Shown: one piece after another, positions 38,067 to 47,279 of the stretch | How the letters are laid out: the number at the start of each line of letters is the position of its first letter | How positions within the stretch are numbered: the first letter of the stretch is position 1 | Source: Pseudomonas sp. NBRC 111124 | GTDB lineage: Bacteria; Pseudomonadota; Gammaproteobacteria; Pseudomonadales; Pseudomonadaceae | Assembly: GCF_001320245.1 (NCBI RefSeq) | Contig: NZ_BCBA01000007.1 | Coordinates: forward strand, 1-64,000 | Reading direction: 5' to 3' | Length of the DNA: 64,000 nucleotides | Program-made: the position numbers and the translations under genes | Notes under the pieces: generated by a model | The model's database searches: none | Seen by the model: only the letters and a program-made list of their open reading frames with translations | Told to the model about the DNA's origin: nothing

Positions 38067-38837
38067 TTATTTATCGTCAGGTTTGCCCGGAACATTAGCG
38101 CTTTCGGCCGCATCATCTGCGGTGCCTTCGACTTCTGCCTTCATGCGCTTGAGGCCCATGTGACGTACGTCGGTACCGCGCACCAGGTAGATCACCAGCT
38201 CCGAGATATTGCGCGCGTGGTCGCCGATCCGCTCCAGCGAACGCAGCACCCAGATCACGCTGAGCACCCGCGAGATCGAACGCGGGTCTTCCATCATGTA
38301 GGTGACCAGTTCGCGCAGGGCGGTTTTGTATTCGCGGTCGATGGTCTTGTCGTACTGGGCCACCGCCAGCGCCAGGTCGGCATCGAAGCGGGCGAAGGCA
38401 TCGAGGGCGTCGCGCACCATGTTGCGTACCTGGTCGCCGATGTGGCGTACCTCGACGTAGCCACGCGGCGACTCGCCTTCCTCACACAGCTGGATGGCGC
38501 GGCGGGCGATCTTGGTCGATTCGTCGCCAATGCGCTCCAGGTCGATCACCGACTTGGAGATGCTGATGATCAGGCGCAGGTCGGAGGCTGCCGGCTGGCG
38601 GCGGGCGAGGATGCGCAGGCATTCCTCATCGATGTTGCGCTCCATCTGGTTGATCTGTTCATCGACTTCACGCACCTGCTGAGCCAGGCCCGAGTCGGCC
38701 TCGATCAGCGCGGTAACGGCATCGTTCACCTGCTTCTCGACCAGGCCACCCATGGCCAGCAAGTGGCTGCGCACCTCTTCGAGTTCGGCGTTGAACTGCT
38801 GGGAAATATGGTGCGTCAGGCTTTCTTTGTTGATCAT
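38067..38837 (-). CDS. phoU: Phosphate signalling regulator PhoU
   Basis: A 256-residue cytosolic protein made of two repeats of a three-helix bundle, with the metal-binding motifs ESTKIA-type (GDESTKIARRAI) and ERIGDHARNISE. It couples Pst transporter state to PhoR and represses the Pho regulon in high phosphate. The ATG at 38837 begins MINKESLTHHISQQFN, the usual N-terminus; the open frame upstream enters pstB. It is last in the pst cluster. Confidence 0.96.
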   Translation of the reverse strand: MINKESLTHHISQQFNAELEEVRSHLLAMGGLVEKQVNDAVTALIEADSGLAQQVREVDEQINQMERNIDEECLRILARRQPAASDLRLIISISKSVIDLERIGDESTKIARRAIQLCEEGESPRGYVEVRHIGDQVRNMVRDALDAFARFDADLALAVAQYDKTIDREYKTALRELVTYMMEDPRSISRVLSVIWVLRSLERIGDHARNISELVIYLVRGTDVRHMGLKRMKAEVEGTADDAAESANVPGKPDDK

Positions 38838-38902
38838 GTGTTCGCTCCGCGAAGCAGCTGCAAGCTTCAAGTAGTTCGTATCGTGCCCTGCACAAGCCGG
38901 CC

Positions 38903-39736
38903 TCAGCCGTAACGACCGGTGATGTAGTCTTCGGTCTGCTTCTTCGCCGGGTTGGTGAACAGGGTGTCGGTATCCCCGAATTCGACCAGTTTGCCCATGT
39001 ACATGAACGCGGTGTAGTCCGAAACGCGGGCCGCCTGTTGCATGTTGTGGGTCACGATGACGATGGTGTACTTGGATTTCAGTTCGTAGATCAGCTCTTC
39101 GACCTTCAGCGTCGAGATCGGGTCCAGCGCCGAGCACGGTTCGTCGAGCAGCAGCACCTCAGGCTCGACGGCGATGGTACGGGCAATCACCAGACGCTGC
39201 TGCTGGCCACCGGACAGGCCCAGCGCGGACTCGTGCAGGCGATCCTTGACCTCGTCCCACAGGGCCGCGCCCTTCAGCGCCCATTCCACAGCTTCATCGA
39301 GCACGCGCTTCTTGTTGATGCCCTGGATACGCAGGCCGTAGACCACGTTCTCGTAGATGGTCTTGGGGAACGGGTTGGGCTTCTGAAACACCATGCCTAC
39401 CCGGCGACGCAGCTCGGCCACGTCTTCGCCCTTGCGGTAGATGTTGTTGCCGTACAGGTTGATGGCGCCTTCCACGCGGCAGCCGTCGACCAGGTCGTTC
39501 ATGCGGTTGAAGGTGCGCAGCAGGGTCGATTTGCCGCAACCGGACGGGCCGATGAAGGCAGTGACGCGCTGCTTGGGGATGTTCATCTGCACGTCGAACA
39601 GGGCTTGCTTGTCGCCGTAGAACAGGCTCAGGCCCGGCACTTCGATGGCCACGGTTTCTTCAGCCAGGCGCAGGCCCTGCTTGTCGCGACCCAGGGCAGA
39701 CATGTCGATGCCGTGGGTATGGGAATCATGCTGCAT
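38903..39736 (-). CDS. pstB: Phosphate ABC transporter ATP-binding protein PstB
   Basis: A 277-residue ATPase powering high-affinity phosphate import. Walker [13 protein letters not shown] (about residue 62), the ABC signature LSGGQQQRL, Walker [14 protein letters not shown], and the H-loop [13 protein letters not shown] are all present. The ATG at 39736 has GGAG 6 bases upstream; an ATG at 39748 is in frame but overlaps that site. It is preceded by pstA and followed by phoU. Confidence 0.97.
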   Translation of the reverse strand: MQHDSHTHGIDMSALGRDKQGLRLAEETVAIEVPGLSLFYGDKQALFDVQMNIPKQRVTAFIGPSGCGKSTLLRTFNRMNDLVDGCRVEGAINLYGNNIYRKGEDVAELRRRVGMVFQKPNPFPKTIYENVVYGLRIQGINKKRVLDEAVEWALKGAALWDEVKDRLHESALGLSGGQQQRLVIARTIAVEPEVLLLDEPCSALDPISTLKVEELIYELKSKYTIVIVTHNMQQAARVSDYTAFMYMGKLVEFGDTDTLFTNPAKKQTEDYITGRYG

Positions 39737-39809
39737 GGTCAACTCCATACGCTATCAATACGTTTCAAAGGGCCGCCCGGCTGGCAGGCAGCACGCTTGC
39801 AATTCAGGC

Positions 39810-41480
39810 TCAGCTGTCGAGCGCCTTGTACTTCTCGCGCAGGTGGTTACGGATCCACACCGCCGATAGGTTGAGGGTGGCAATCACCAGTACCAGCAGC
39901 AGCGCGGTGGCGTACACCAGCGGGCGCGCCGCTTCGACGTTCGGGCTCTGGAAGCCGACGTCATAGATGTGGAAGCCCAGGTGCATGATCTTCTGGTCCA
40001 GGTGCAGGTACGGGTAATTGCCGTCCAGTGGCAGCGAGGGCGCCAGCTTCACCACACCCACCAGCATCAGCGGCGCCACTTCACCGGCGGCGCGGGCCAC
40101 GGCGAGGATCATGCCGGTCATCATGGCCGGGCTGGCCATCGGCAGGACGATCTTCCACAGGGTTTCGGCCTTGGTCGCACCCAGGGCCAGCGAACCTTCG
40201 CGCACGGTGCGCGGGATCCGCGCCAGGCCTTCCTCGGTGGCCACGATCACCACCGGCACGGCCAGCAGCGCCAGGGTCAGCGAAGCCCACAGCAAGCCGG
40301 GGGTACCCAGGGTTGGCGCCGGCAGCGCCTCGGGGAAGAACAGCCGATCGATCGAGCCGCCCAGCACGTAAACGAAGAAGCCCAGGCCGAACACGCCGTA
40401 AACGATCGCTGGTACACCGGCGAGGTTGTTCACCGCGATGCGGATCAGGCGGGTCACCGGGCCTTGCCTGGCGTACTCGCGCAGGTAGACCGCAGCCAGC
40501 ACGCCGAACGGTGTGACGATCACGGCCATGATCAGGGTCATCATCACGGTACCGAAGATGGCCGGGAAGATGCCGCCCTCGGTGTTGGCTTCACGCGGGT
40601 CGTCGCTGAGGAATTCCCAGACCTTGACGAAGTAAGTGCCCATCTTGCTGAAGCCGGACATGCCGTTCGGCTGGACCGCGTGCACCACCTTGCTCAGGTT
40701 GATTTCCACTTCACGGCCATTGCCGTCACGCGCCACCAGGCTGTCGCGGGCGAAGGCCTGGTGCAGGCCCAGCAGGCGCTCCTCGATAGCCTTGTAGCGG
40801 CTGTTCAGCTCCGCACGCTCGGCCTCGATGTCGGCCTGGGCAGCGGCGTCCAGCTTGCCGTCCAGTTCCAACTTGCGACCGTGCAGGCGCAGGCGCTCGA
40901 GGCCATGGTTGATGGCACCGATGTCCTTCTTCTCGAGGGTTTGCAGTTCGCTGTTGAGCTGGTTGGCGCGTTTGAGGCGGGCTTGCAGTTCATTCCAGGC
41001 CTCCGGGCCTTGGGCAACCACGCGGCCTTCTTCCTTGACACTGACTAGGTAGCCGTAGAAGTTGCCCCATTCGCGGCGCTCCAGAGCGATCAGGTCGGCC
41101 GGGCGCTGCTCGTCGACCAGCCAGTCGCCGACCACCCAGGTGAAGTCGCTGCCGTTGAGGTCACGGTTACCCACCTTGACCAGCTCGCGGGTCATGAATT
41201 CCGGGCCATCGTCCGGCACCGGCAGGCCGGCACCCTTGAGGCGGGCACGCGGGACTTCTTCCTTCTGCACCACTTCGCCGATGACAACGTGATCGGCCTG
41301 GCCCGGCACCTTGTAGGTGGCCTGGATCAGGTCGGCTGGCCAGAAGTGGCCCAGGCCGCGCACGGCGATCACCGCCAGCAGGCCAACGGTCATGATCACC
41401 GCCATGGCCACCGCGCCACCGCTGATCCAGACGCCTGGGGCGCCGCTCTTGAACCAGCCTTTGAGGGAATCCTTTTTCAC
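39810..41480 (-). CDS. pstA: Phosphate ABC transporter permease PstA, long form
   Basis: At 556 residues it is nearly twice the size of E. coli PstA (296). A first membrane helix (about 15-45) is followed by a long periplasmic region (about 50-310). That region includes a coiled-coil-like stretch (RLKRANQLNSELQTLEKK onward). The standard permease core (about 320-556) has the EAA-loop motif (EGSLALGATKAETLWKIVLP). The start is GTG at 41480 behind AAAGG; I see no better ATG. It follows pstC by 17 bases. Long PstA and PstC forms are known in Pseudomonas. Confidence 0.94.
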   Translation of the reverse strand: MKKDSLKGWFKSGAPGVWISGGAVAMAVIMTVGLLAVIAVRGLGHFWPADLIQATYKVPGQADHVVIGEVVQKEEVPRARLKGAGLPVPDDGPEFMTRELVKVGNRDLNGSDFTWVVGDWLVDEQRPADLIALERREWGNFYGYLVSVKEEGRVVAQGPEAWNELQARLKRANQLNSELQTLEKKDIGAINHGLERLRLHGRKLELDGKLDAAAQADIEAERAELNSRYKAIEERLLGLHQAFARDSLVARDGNGREVEINLSKVVHAVQPNGMSGFSKMGTYFVKVWEFLSDDPREANTEGGIFPAIFGTVMMTLIMAVIVTPFGVLAAVYLREYARQGPVTRLIRIAVNNLAGVPAIVYGVFGLGFFVYVLGGSIDRLFFPEALPAPTLGTPGLLWASLTLALLAVPVVIVATEEGLARIPRTVREGSLALGATKAETLWKIVLPMASPAMMTGMILAVARAAGEVAPLMLVGVVKLAPSLPLDGNYPYLHLDQKIMHLGFHIYDVGFQSPNVEAARPLVYATALLLVLVIATLNLSAVWIRNHLREKYKALDS

Positions 41481-41497
41481 GGATCGCTACCTTTCTA

Positions 41498-43786
41498 TCA
41501 AAGCGACGAGTATTTCTTGCGCAGACGCTGGCGAATCAGCTCGGCCAAGGTGTTCATGACGAAGGTGAACATCAGCAGCACGAGGGCGGCGAGGAACAGC
41601 ACACGATAGTGGCTGCCGCCGACTTCCGATTCAGGCATTTCCACCGCCACGTTGGCGGCCAGGGTGCGCATGCCTTCGAACAGGTTCAGTTCCATCACCG
41701 GGGTGTTGCCGGTGGCCATCAGCACGATCATGGTCTCGCCCACCGCCCGGCCCATGCCGATCATCAGCGCCGAGAAGATGCCCGGGCTGGCGGTGAGGAT
41801 GACGACGCGGGTCAGGGTCTGCCACGGCGTCGCACCCAGGGCCAGGGAGCCCAGGGTCAGGCTGCGCGGCACGCTGAACACGGCGTCTTCGGCGATCGAG
41901 TAGATATTCGGGATGACCGCAAAGCCCATGGCGATACCCACCACCATGGCGTTGCGCTGGTCATAGCGCAGGCCGAGGGTGTGCTCGATCCACAGGCGCA
42001 TGTCACCGCCGAAGAACCAGCTCTCGAGGTACGGGCTGACTGCCAGGGCAAACCAGCCGATCGCCAGGATCACCGGGATCAGGATCGCCGCCTCCCAGCC
42101 ATCCGGAATGCGCAGGCGGATCGACTCCGGCAGGCGGCTCCAGATGTAGCCCGTCAGCAGAATGCCCAGTGGCATGATCAAGAACAGGCTGAATACGCCT
42201 GGCAGGTGGCCTTCCAGGTACGGCGCGAGGAACAGGCCGGCGAAGAAGCCGAGGATCACCGTCGGCATCGCTTCCATCAGTTCGATCACCGGCTTGACCT
42301 TGCGGCGCATGCCCGGGGCCATGAAGTAGGCGGTGTAGATGGCAGCGGCAATGGCCAGCGGGGCCGCCAGGATCATCGCGTAGAACGCGGCCTTGAGCGT
42401 ACCGAAGGTCAGTGGCGACAGGCTCAGCTTGGGTTCGAAGTCGGTGTTCGAGGCAGTCGACTGCCAGACGTACTTGGGCTCGTCATAGTTCTCGTACCAG
42501 ACCTTGCCCCACAGTGCACTGAAGGAGATTTCCGGATGCGGGTTGCGCAGGCTCAACGGCAGCAGTTTGCTGCCTTCTTCAATGAAGATGCGGTTGGCAC
42601 GCGGCGACAGCGCCAAGATGCCAGCACCCTCTGCAACCTGCTCGACCAGCAGGGTACGGTGCGCGGTGCTGTGGAACACGCCGAGCTTGCCTTCGCTGTC
42701 CAGGGCGATGAAGCCCTTGCGGCGCTCTTCGGCATCGATCTGCACGATCGGCGCCTGGCCCAGCTGGAAGGTGCGGATCAGCTTGAGGCGCTGTTCGCCA
42801 TCCGGGTCGCGGGCCATGAACCACTGGGCAAGGCCGCCCTTGGAGTCACCGATGATCAGCGAGATGCCGCCCACCAGCTGGGCGGTGGCGGTGATTTCGG
42901 TGTCGGCGCTGTCGGCCAGCTTGTAGCGGCCATTGAGGCTCTTGTCGCGCAGGTTGAAGACATCAGCGGTGGCACGGCCGTTGATCACATACAACCACTG
43001 CTGACGCGGGTCGATGAAGATGTTCTTCACCGCTTCGGTCATCTGCGGCAGCTCGATGCGGTTCTGCTCGGTACTGGTCTCGCCGGTCAGCATGTTTTCA
43101 GTACGCGACAGCTCGACCACCTGCAGGTGCGCACCCGTGGAGCCGGCCAGCACCAGGGTGTCGCCATTGACGTTGACGTTCACGTGTTCCAGCGGGCGGC
43201 CCTGCTCGTCGAGCACGAACGGCGCCTGGCCGTACGGGTAGTCGATGCCGGGGGTGATGGTCTTCTTGTTCTCCGGGTAGGTGACCTTGTAGGTGTGGTG
43301 GAACACCAGTGCCTGACCATTGGACAGACCGAGCACAACCAGCGGGCTGCCCGGCTGATCGGCGCTGATCGAAGCGACTTGGGTACCTGCCGGCAATGGA
43401 AGATCGACGCGACTGAGCTGGTTACCGGTCTTGGTGTCGAAGAAAATGGCCTGACCCTTGTCCGAAACACGCATGCCGACCAGGTTCTGCTCTTCAAGGG
43501 CAATCATCAGTGGCCTGCCGGCGTCCTGTTGCAGCCAGGTTGGCTCCAGGGCCTTCTTGCTGGTCAGCTCGGCGCCCTGAAACAGTGGCAGCACTACATA
43601 GGCCAGGTAGAAGAAGATCAGCGTGATGGCTGCCAATACGGCAAGCCCGCCCACCAGTACATACCAGCGGGTCAGGCGATCCTTGAGGGCGCGCATGCGG
43701 CGCTTGCGCTGCAGCTCGGGCGTATTGAAGTCAATCCGCACGGGCGGGGAGTTTGGGGTCATTGTGGAATTGGCCAGATCATTCAT
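41498..43786 (-). CDS. pstC: Phosphate ABC transporter permease PstC, long form
   Basis: A 762-residue membrane protein, against about 320 in E. coli. After one membrane helix (about 44-70) comes a periplasmic region of about 370 residues with repeated beta-rich blades (LVVLGLSNGQALVFHH, LIIGDSKGGLAQWF, FIALDSEGKLGVFHS) resembling a WD40-like propeller. The canonical permease core (about 450-755) follows, with EDAVFSVPRSLTLGSLALGA as coupling loop. The ATG at 43786 has AGGG 7 bases upstream; a GTG two codons earlier is in frame. A PhoB box lies only 22 bases upstream. Confidence 0.93.
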   Translation of the reverse strand: MNDLANSTMTPNSPPVRIDFNTPELQRKRRMRALKDRLTRWYVLVGGLAVLAAITLIFFYLAYVVLPLFQGAELTSKKALEPTWLQQDAGRPLMIALEEQNLVGMRVSDKGQAIFFDTKTGNQLSRVDLPLPAGTQVASISADQPGSPLVVLGLSNGQALVFHHTYKVTYPENKKTITPGIDYPYGQAPFVLDEQGRPLEHVNVNVNGDTLVLAGSTGAHLQVVELSRTENMLTGETSTEQNRIELPQMTEAVKNIFIDPRQQWLYVINGRATADVFNLRDKSLNGRYKLADSADTEITATAQLVGGISLIIGDSKGGLAQWFMARDPDGEQRLKLIRTFQLGQAPIVQIDAEERRKGFIALDSEGKLGVFHSTAHRTLLVEQVAEGAGILALSPRANRIFIEEGSKLLPLSLRNPHPEISFSALWGKVWYENYDEPKYVWQSTASNTDFEPKLSLSPLTFGTLKAAFYAMILAAPLAIAAAIYTAYFMAPGMRRKVKPVIELMEAMPTVILGFFAGLFLAPYLEGHLPGVFSLFLIMPLGILLTGYIWSRLPESIRLRIPDGWEAAILIPVILAIGWFALAVSPYLESWFFGGDMRLWIEHTLGLRYDQRNAMVVGIAMGFAVIPNIYSIAEDAVFSVPRSLTLGSLALGATPWQTLTRVVILTASPGIFSALMIGMGRAVGETMIVLMATGNTPVMELNLFEGMRTLAANVAVEMPESEVGGSHYRVLFLAALVLLMFTFVMNTLAELIRQRLRKKYSSL

Positions 43787-43808
43787 GCGCACACCCTAGC
43801 GGTCCCGT

Positions 43809-43837
43809 ATGACAAAAACATGACAGTGAGTTGACGC
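43809..43837 (-). promoter_or_regulatory. PhoB box upstream of pstC
   Basis: On the minus strand, CTGTCAT GTTT TTGTCAT (43826-43809) matches the PhoB consensus at 7 and 6 of 7 positions. A weaker 7-mer GCGTCAA lies 11 bases further upstream (43837-43831), keeping the helical period. The box ends 22 bases from the ATG. Confidence 0.8.
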
Positions 43838-43888
43838 AAAAAAGCCCGCCGCTCAGGAACCCTGGCACCGGACTGGAAAATCGTGGAA

Positions 43889-43913
43889 GAGGCCGGGCAT
43901 CAGCACCGGCCTC
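43889..43913 (-). terminator. Hairpin between pstS and pstC
   Basis: GAGGCCGG and CCGGCCTC pair over 8 bases around a 9-base loop, 13 bases beyond the pstS stop. Without a T-tract it would partly end or protect the pstS message. Confidence 0.6.
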
Positions 43914-43925
43914 ATCCTCAATTAC

Positions 43926-44924
43926 TTACTTCTTTGCAACGTTACCGGCGTTGGACAGGCCCAGGTCAGCCAGGGTCTTGTCGACCACTTTGGCCGGCAG
44001 CGGGATGTAACCATCCTTGACCACGACCTGCTGGCCAGCTTGCGACAGGACCAGCTTGACGAACTCGGCTTCCAGCGGGGCCAGAGGCTTGTTCGGGGCC
44101 TTGTTGACGTAGACGTAGAGGAAGCGCGACAGCGGGTAGCTGCCGTTCAAGGCATTGGTTTCATTGTCTTCAACGAACTCGCCACCCTCTTTCTTGGCAA
44201 GAGCCACAGTCTTGACGCTGGCAGTCTTGTAGCCGATGCCCGAGTAGCCGATGCCGTTCAGCGAGGAGCTGATCGACTGCACGACCGAAGCCGAGCCAGG
44301 CTGTTCGTTGACGCTAGGCTTGAAGTCGCCTTTGCACAGGGCCTCTTCCTTGAAGTAGCCGTAGGTGCCCGATACCGAGTTGCGGCCGAACAGCTGAACC
44401 GGCTTGTTGGCCAGGTCGCCGGTCACGCCCAGGTCGCCCCAGGTTTTCACTTCGGCTTTGGCGCCACACAGGCGGGTAGACGAGAAGATGGCGTCGACTT
44501 GGGCCATGGTCAGGCCTTTGATCGGGTTGTCCTTGTGCACGAACACGGCCAGAGCGTCGACGGCGACCGGGATGGCGGTCGGCTTGTAGCCGTACTTTTG
44601 CTCGAAGGCCTGCAACTCGACGTCCTTCATCTTGCGGCTCATCGGGCCGAGGTTGGCGGTGCCTTCTGTCAGCGCAGGTGGCGCGGTGGAGGAGCCGGCA
44701 GCCTGAATCTGGATGTTTACGTTTGGATATTCCTTCTTGTAGGCCTCGGCCCACAGAGTCATCAGGTTCGCGAGGGTGTCGGAACCGACGCTGGAGAGGT
44801 TGCCCGAAACACCGGTGGTCTTGGTGTAGGTCGGGATCGCAGGGTCGACAGCGGCTACCGCGTTGGCGGTGGCAACGCCAGCGGCGGCAAAGGTGATGGC
44901 CGCCATCAAACGCTTCAGTTTCAT
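43926..44924 (-). CDS. pstS: Periplasmic phosphate-binding protein PstS
   Basis: A 332-residue exported substrate-binding protein delivering phosphate to PstCA. A signal peptide of about 24 residues ([16 protein letters not shown], cleavage near VAA) precedes the mature chain with GSDTLANLM and [14 protein letters not shown], the phosphate-contacting serines, and [14 protein letters not shown]. It belongs to the Pseudomonas type rather than the E. coli type. A hairpin separates it from pstC, and PhoB boxes lie upstream. Confidence 0.95.
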   Translation of the reverse strand: MKLKRLMAAITFAAAGVATANAVAAVDPAIPTYTKTTGVSGNLSSVGSDTLANLMTLWAEAYKKEYPNVNIQIQAAGSSTAPPALTEGTANLGPMSRKMKDVELQAFEQKYGYKPTAIPVAVDALAVFVHKDNPIKGLTMAQVDAIFSSTRLCGAKAEVKTWGDLGVTGDLANKPVQLFGRNSVSGTYGYFKEEALCKGDFKPSVNEQPGSASVVQSISSSLNGIGYSGIGYKTASVKTVALAKKEGGEFVEDNETNALNGSYPLSRFLYVYVNKAPNKPLAPLEAEFVKLVLSQAGQQVVVKDGYIPLPAKVVDKTLADLGLSNAGNVAKK

Positions 44925-44998
44925 GCCTTGCTCCTAGCAGGAATATTGGGGTGTTGGATGGAACGGGGCCAAGTATCTGCAGGCCGCATGAATACGAT

Positions 44999-45027
44999 AT
45001 GACTCAATTGTGACAAATGGATGAAAG
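44999..45027 (-). promoter_or_regulatory. Triple PhoB half-site array upstream of pstS
   Basis: On the minus strand: CTTTCAT CCAT TTGTCAC AATT GAGTCAT (45027-44999), three 7-mers each 11 bases apart, matching CTGTCAT at 6, 5 and 5 positions. The array ends 75 bases before the pstS start. Confidence 0.75.
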
Positions 45028-45045
45028 GCCATCACTGAAAATGCT

Positions 45046-45144
45046 CTGGCCCCTTCGCGGCTAAAGCCGCTCCCACAGGCATTTGCACAGACTCAAAGCC
45101 TGCACCTCAACCTGTAGGAGCGGCTTTAGCCGCGAAGAGGCCAG
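45046..45144. repeat. Inverted pair of REP elements (GGCTTTAGCC subtype)
   Basis: CTTCGCGGCTAAAGCCGCTC (45053-45072) and its complement GAGCGGCTTTAGCCGCGAAG (45118-45137), with CTGGCC/GGCCAG ends. It lies between pstS and the MFS gene. Confidence 0.9.
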
Positions 45145-45159
45145 TAGCCGCGCCGCAGA

Positions 45160-46449
45160 TCAGCGCTTGTTGGCGAGCAGGTACAGACCCACGGCCAGGC
45201 CGACGGCGCACAGGCCGGCCACGTAGTAGGCAGGTGCCATCGGACTGACCTTGAGCAGCGCCGTCACCACCATCGGCGTGAGGCCGCCGAAGATGGCGTA
45301 GGCGACGTTGTAGGAGAACGACAGCCCGCTGAAGCGCACCACCGCAGGGAACGCCTTGACCATCACGTACGGCACTGCACCGATCACCCCCACGCACAGG
45401 CCAGTCACTGCATACAGCGGGAACAGCAGCTCAGGATGGGTCGGCAGGCTGTGGTAGAAGGTCCAGGAGCTGGCCAACAGCAGCAGGCTGCCAATCACGA
45501 ACACTCGCCCCGCACCGAAGCGGTCGGCCAGGCTGCCGGCACCAATGCAACCGAAGCTGAGCAGCACGATCGCCAGGCTGTTGGCCTTGAGCGAGTCGGT
45601 GGGGCTGACGTGGTAGATGCTCTGCAGCAACGCCGGGGTCATCAGGATCACCACCACGATGCCGGCAGACAGCACCCAGGTCAGCAACATCGACAGGATG
45701 ATCGGGCCACGGTGGTCGCGCAGCACCGCACGCAGCGGCAGCTCTTCAGCCAGGGCCTTGCGCTGCTGCATCTCGGCGAACACCGGGGTTTCGTGCAGCC
45801 AGCGGCGCAGGTACACCGAGAACAGGCCGAATACACCGCCGAGCAGGAACGGGATCCGCCAGGCGTAATCAGCCACTTCTTCAGTGCTGTAGAGGGTGTT
45901 GATCAGCGTCGCGACCAGCGAGCCGAGCAGGATGCCCGCCGTCAGGCCGGCGGTCAGAGTGCCGCAGGCATAGCCGGTATTGCGCGCCGGCACGTGCTCG
46001 GAGACGAACACCCACGCGCCCGGCACTTCGCCACCGATAGCCGCGCCCTGGATCACCCGCATCAGCAGCAACAGGATCGGCGCCCACAGCCCAACCTGTG
46101 CATAAGTGGGCAGCAGGCCCATGATCAGGGTGGGCAGGGCCATCATGAAGATGCTCAGGGTGAACATCTTCTTGCGCCCGAGCAGGTCGCCGAAGTGGGC
46201 CATGACGATGCCACCCAGCGGCCTTGCCAGGTAGCCGGCGGCGAAAATGCCGAAGGTCTGCATCAGGCGTAGCCATTCGGGCATGTCGGCGGGGAAGAAT
46301 AGTTTGCCGACCACCGTGGCGAAGAACACGAAGATGATGAAGTCGTAGAACTCAAGGGCTCCGCCCAGGGCGGACAGTGATAGGGTCTTGTAGTCACTGC
46401 GGGTCAGTGGCCGCGAGGGCTGCTCGATACTGCTCGGCACGGAGGTCAT
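45160..46449 (-). CDS. MFS transporter of the metabolite:H+ symporter type
   Basis: A 429-residue membrane protein with about 12 helices. YDFIIFVFFATVVGKLFFP and RPLGGIVMAHFGDLLGRKKMF (the MFS motif A between TM2 and TM3) place it in the MHS group that includes ProP, KgtP and ShiA. Substrate cannot be read from the sequence; organic acids or betaines are typical. It shares a 359-base upstream region with the divergent thioesterase gene. Confidence 0.9.
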   Translation of the reverse strand: MTSVPSSIEQPSRPLTRSDYKTLSLSALGGALEFYDFIIFVFFATVVGKLFFPADMPEWLRLMQTFGIFAAGYLARPLGGIVMAHFGDLLGRKKMFTLSIFMMALPTLIMGLLPTYAQVGLWAPILLLLMRVIQGAAIGGEVPGAWVFVSEHVPARNTGYACGTLTAGLTAGILLGSLVATLINTLYSTEEVADYAWRIPFLLGGVFGLFSVYLRRWLHETPVFAEMQQRKALAEELPLRAVLRDHRGPIILSMLLTWVLSAGIVVVILMTPALLQSIYHVSPTDSLKANSLAIVLLSFGCIGAGSLADRFGAGRVFVIGSLLLLASSWTFYHSLPTHPELLFPLYAVTGLCVGVIGAVPYVMVKAFPAVVRFSGLSFSYNVAYAIFGGLTPMVVTALLKVSPMAPAYYVAGLCAVGLAVGLYLLANKR

Positions 46450-46808
46450 CGCTCTTCGTTCTCTTGTAGGTCATGCAGGCCGCTTGGCACGCGGCTTCTG
46501 GATAGGGGCGAGGAGCGAAGATAGCAAATTGCCGAGCTGCGCTGAAAGCGATACAAAATCCATACAGATATTCGTGAATGTGCGGTCGTCGCATGGCGAT
46601 CGGCTATATATACTGCCCGCTCGTAGGAAAAGGTTGCTTTAACCGTGGGAAGTTGTGCGAAAACGCCGGGCTTGATGTCAGACGGTTTCGCAGAGTTTCC
46701 CTATGGCCGCCCAGCGAAACGGAATCGGCGTAGTATGTTGTCAGCTGAATCGTTTGCCCGGCCTTGCGCCACACCAACGAAAGCGTCACGGGTCAGAGGC
46801 CCCATCGC
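46450..46808. promoter_or_regulatory. Divergent promoter region between MFS and thioesterase genes
   Basis: This 359-base gene-free stretch is locally more AT-rich. TATATACT at 46611-46618 is a good plus-strand -10 candidate with a poor -35. GTTTCGC (from 46684) and GCGAAAC (from 46713) form a 7-base inverted repeat. I see no open frame with coding character and no RNA gene. Confidence 0.5.
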
Positions 46809-47207
46809 ATGATTGAGCTCGAACAAGAAGATCCTATCCCGCAAGGCGATTTGGCCTTGCAGATCACCGCGCTGCCGCGCGAAACCAATGGTTTCGGCGA
46901 CATCTTTGGCGGTTGGCTGGTCGCGCAGATGGACCTGGCTGGCACTGCCATGGCCAGCCGCGTCGCTGGCGGCCGGGTTGCTACGGTATCCATCGACCGC
47001 ATGGCATTCCTGGTGCCGGTGGCCGTGGGTGCGCAGCTGTCGTTCTACACCCAGACCCTGGAAATCGGCCGTAGCTCGATCCGCATGATGGTCGAGGTAT
47101 GGAGCGACGACCCGCTGTCCAGCGAATGGCGCAAGGTCACCGAAGCGACATTCGTGTTCGTCGCCATCGACGGCAGCGGCCGAACCCGTTCGGTGCCTCG
47201 TCGCTGA
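46809..47207 (+). CDS. YciA-like acyl-CoA thioesterase
   Basis: A 132-residue hotdog-fold protein. NGFGDIFGGWLVAQMDLAG carries the conserved catalytic Asp and the helix of the fold, and ATVSIDRMAFLVPVAVGAQL the CoA-contacting strand. YciA enzymes hydrolyse a wide range of acyl-CoAs; a housekeeping role in recycling CoA is inferred. I chose the ATG at 46809, 8 bases after GAGG; the frame is open to 46764, but the extension lacks similarity. Confidence 0.92.
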   Translation: MIELEQEDPIPQGDLALQITALPRETNGFGDIFGGWLVAQMDLAGTAMASRVAGGRVATVSIDRMAFLVPVAVGAQLSFYTQTLEIGRSSIRMMVEVWSDDPLSSEWRKVTEATFVFVAIDGSGRTRSVPRR

Positions 47208-47279
47208 GCCTCGCGAGCGGTAAACTCATTGCACGTCACCGGGTCCAAGGGCCCATAGGCAATCAATGAGACGAGCGCA

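Noticed and set aside
41609..43834. 741-residue open frame antisense to pstC
   Set aside because: It has shadow-frame composition without recognisable domains, and the pstC frame on the other strand has full conserved motifs.
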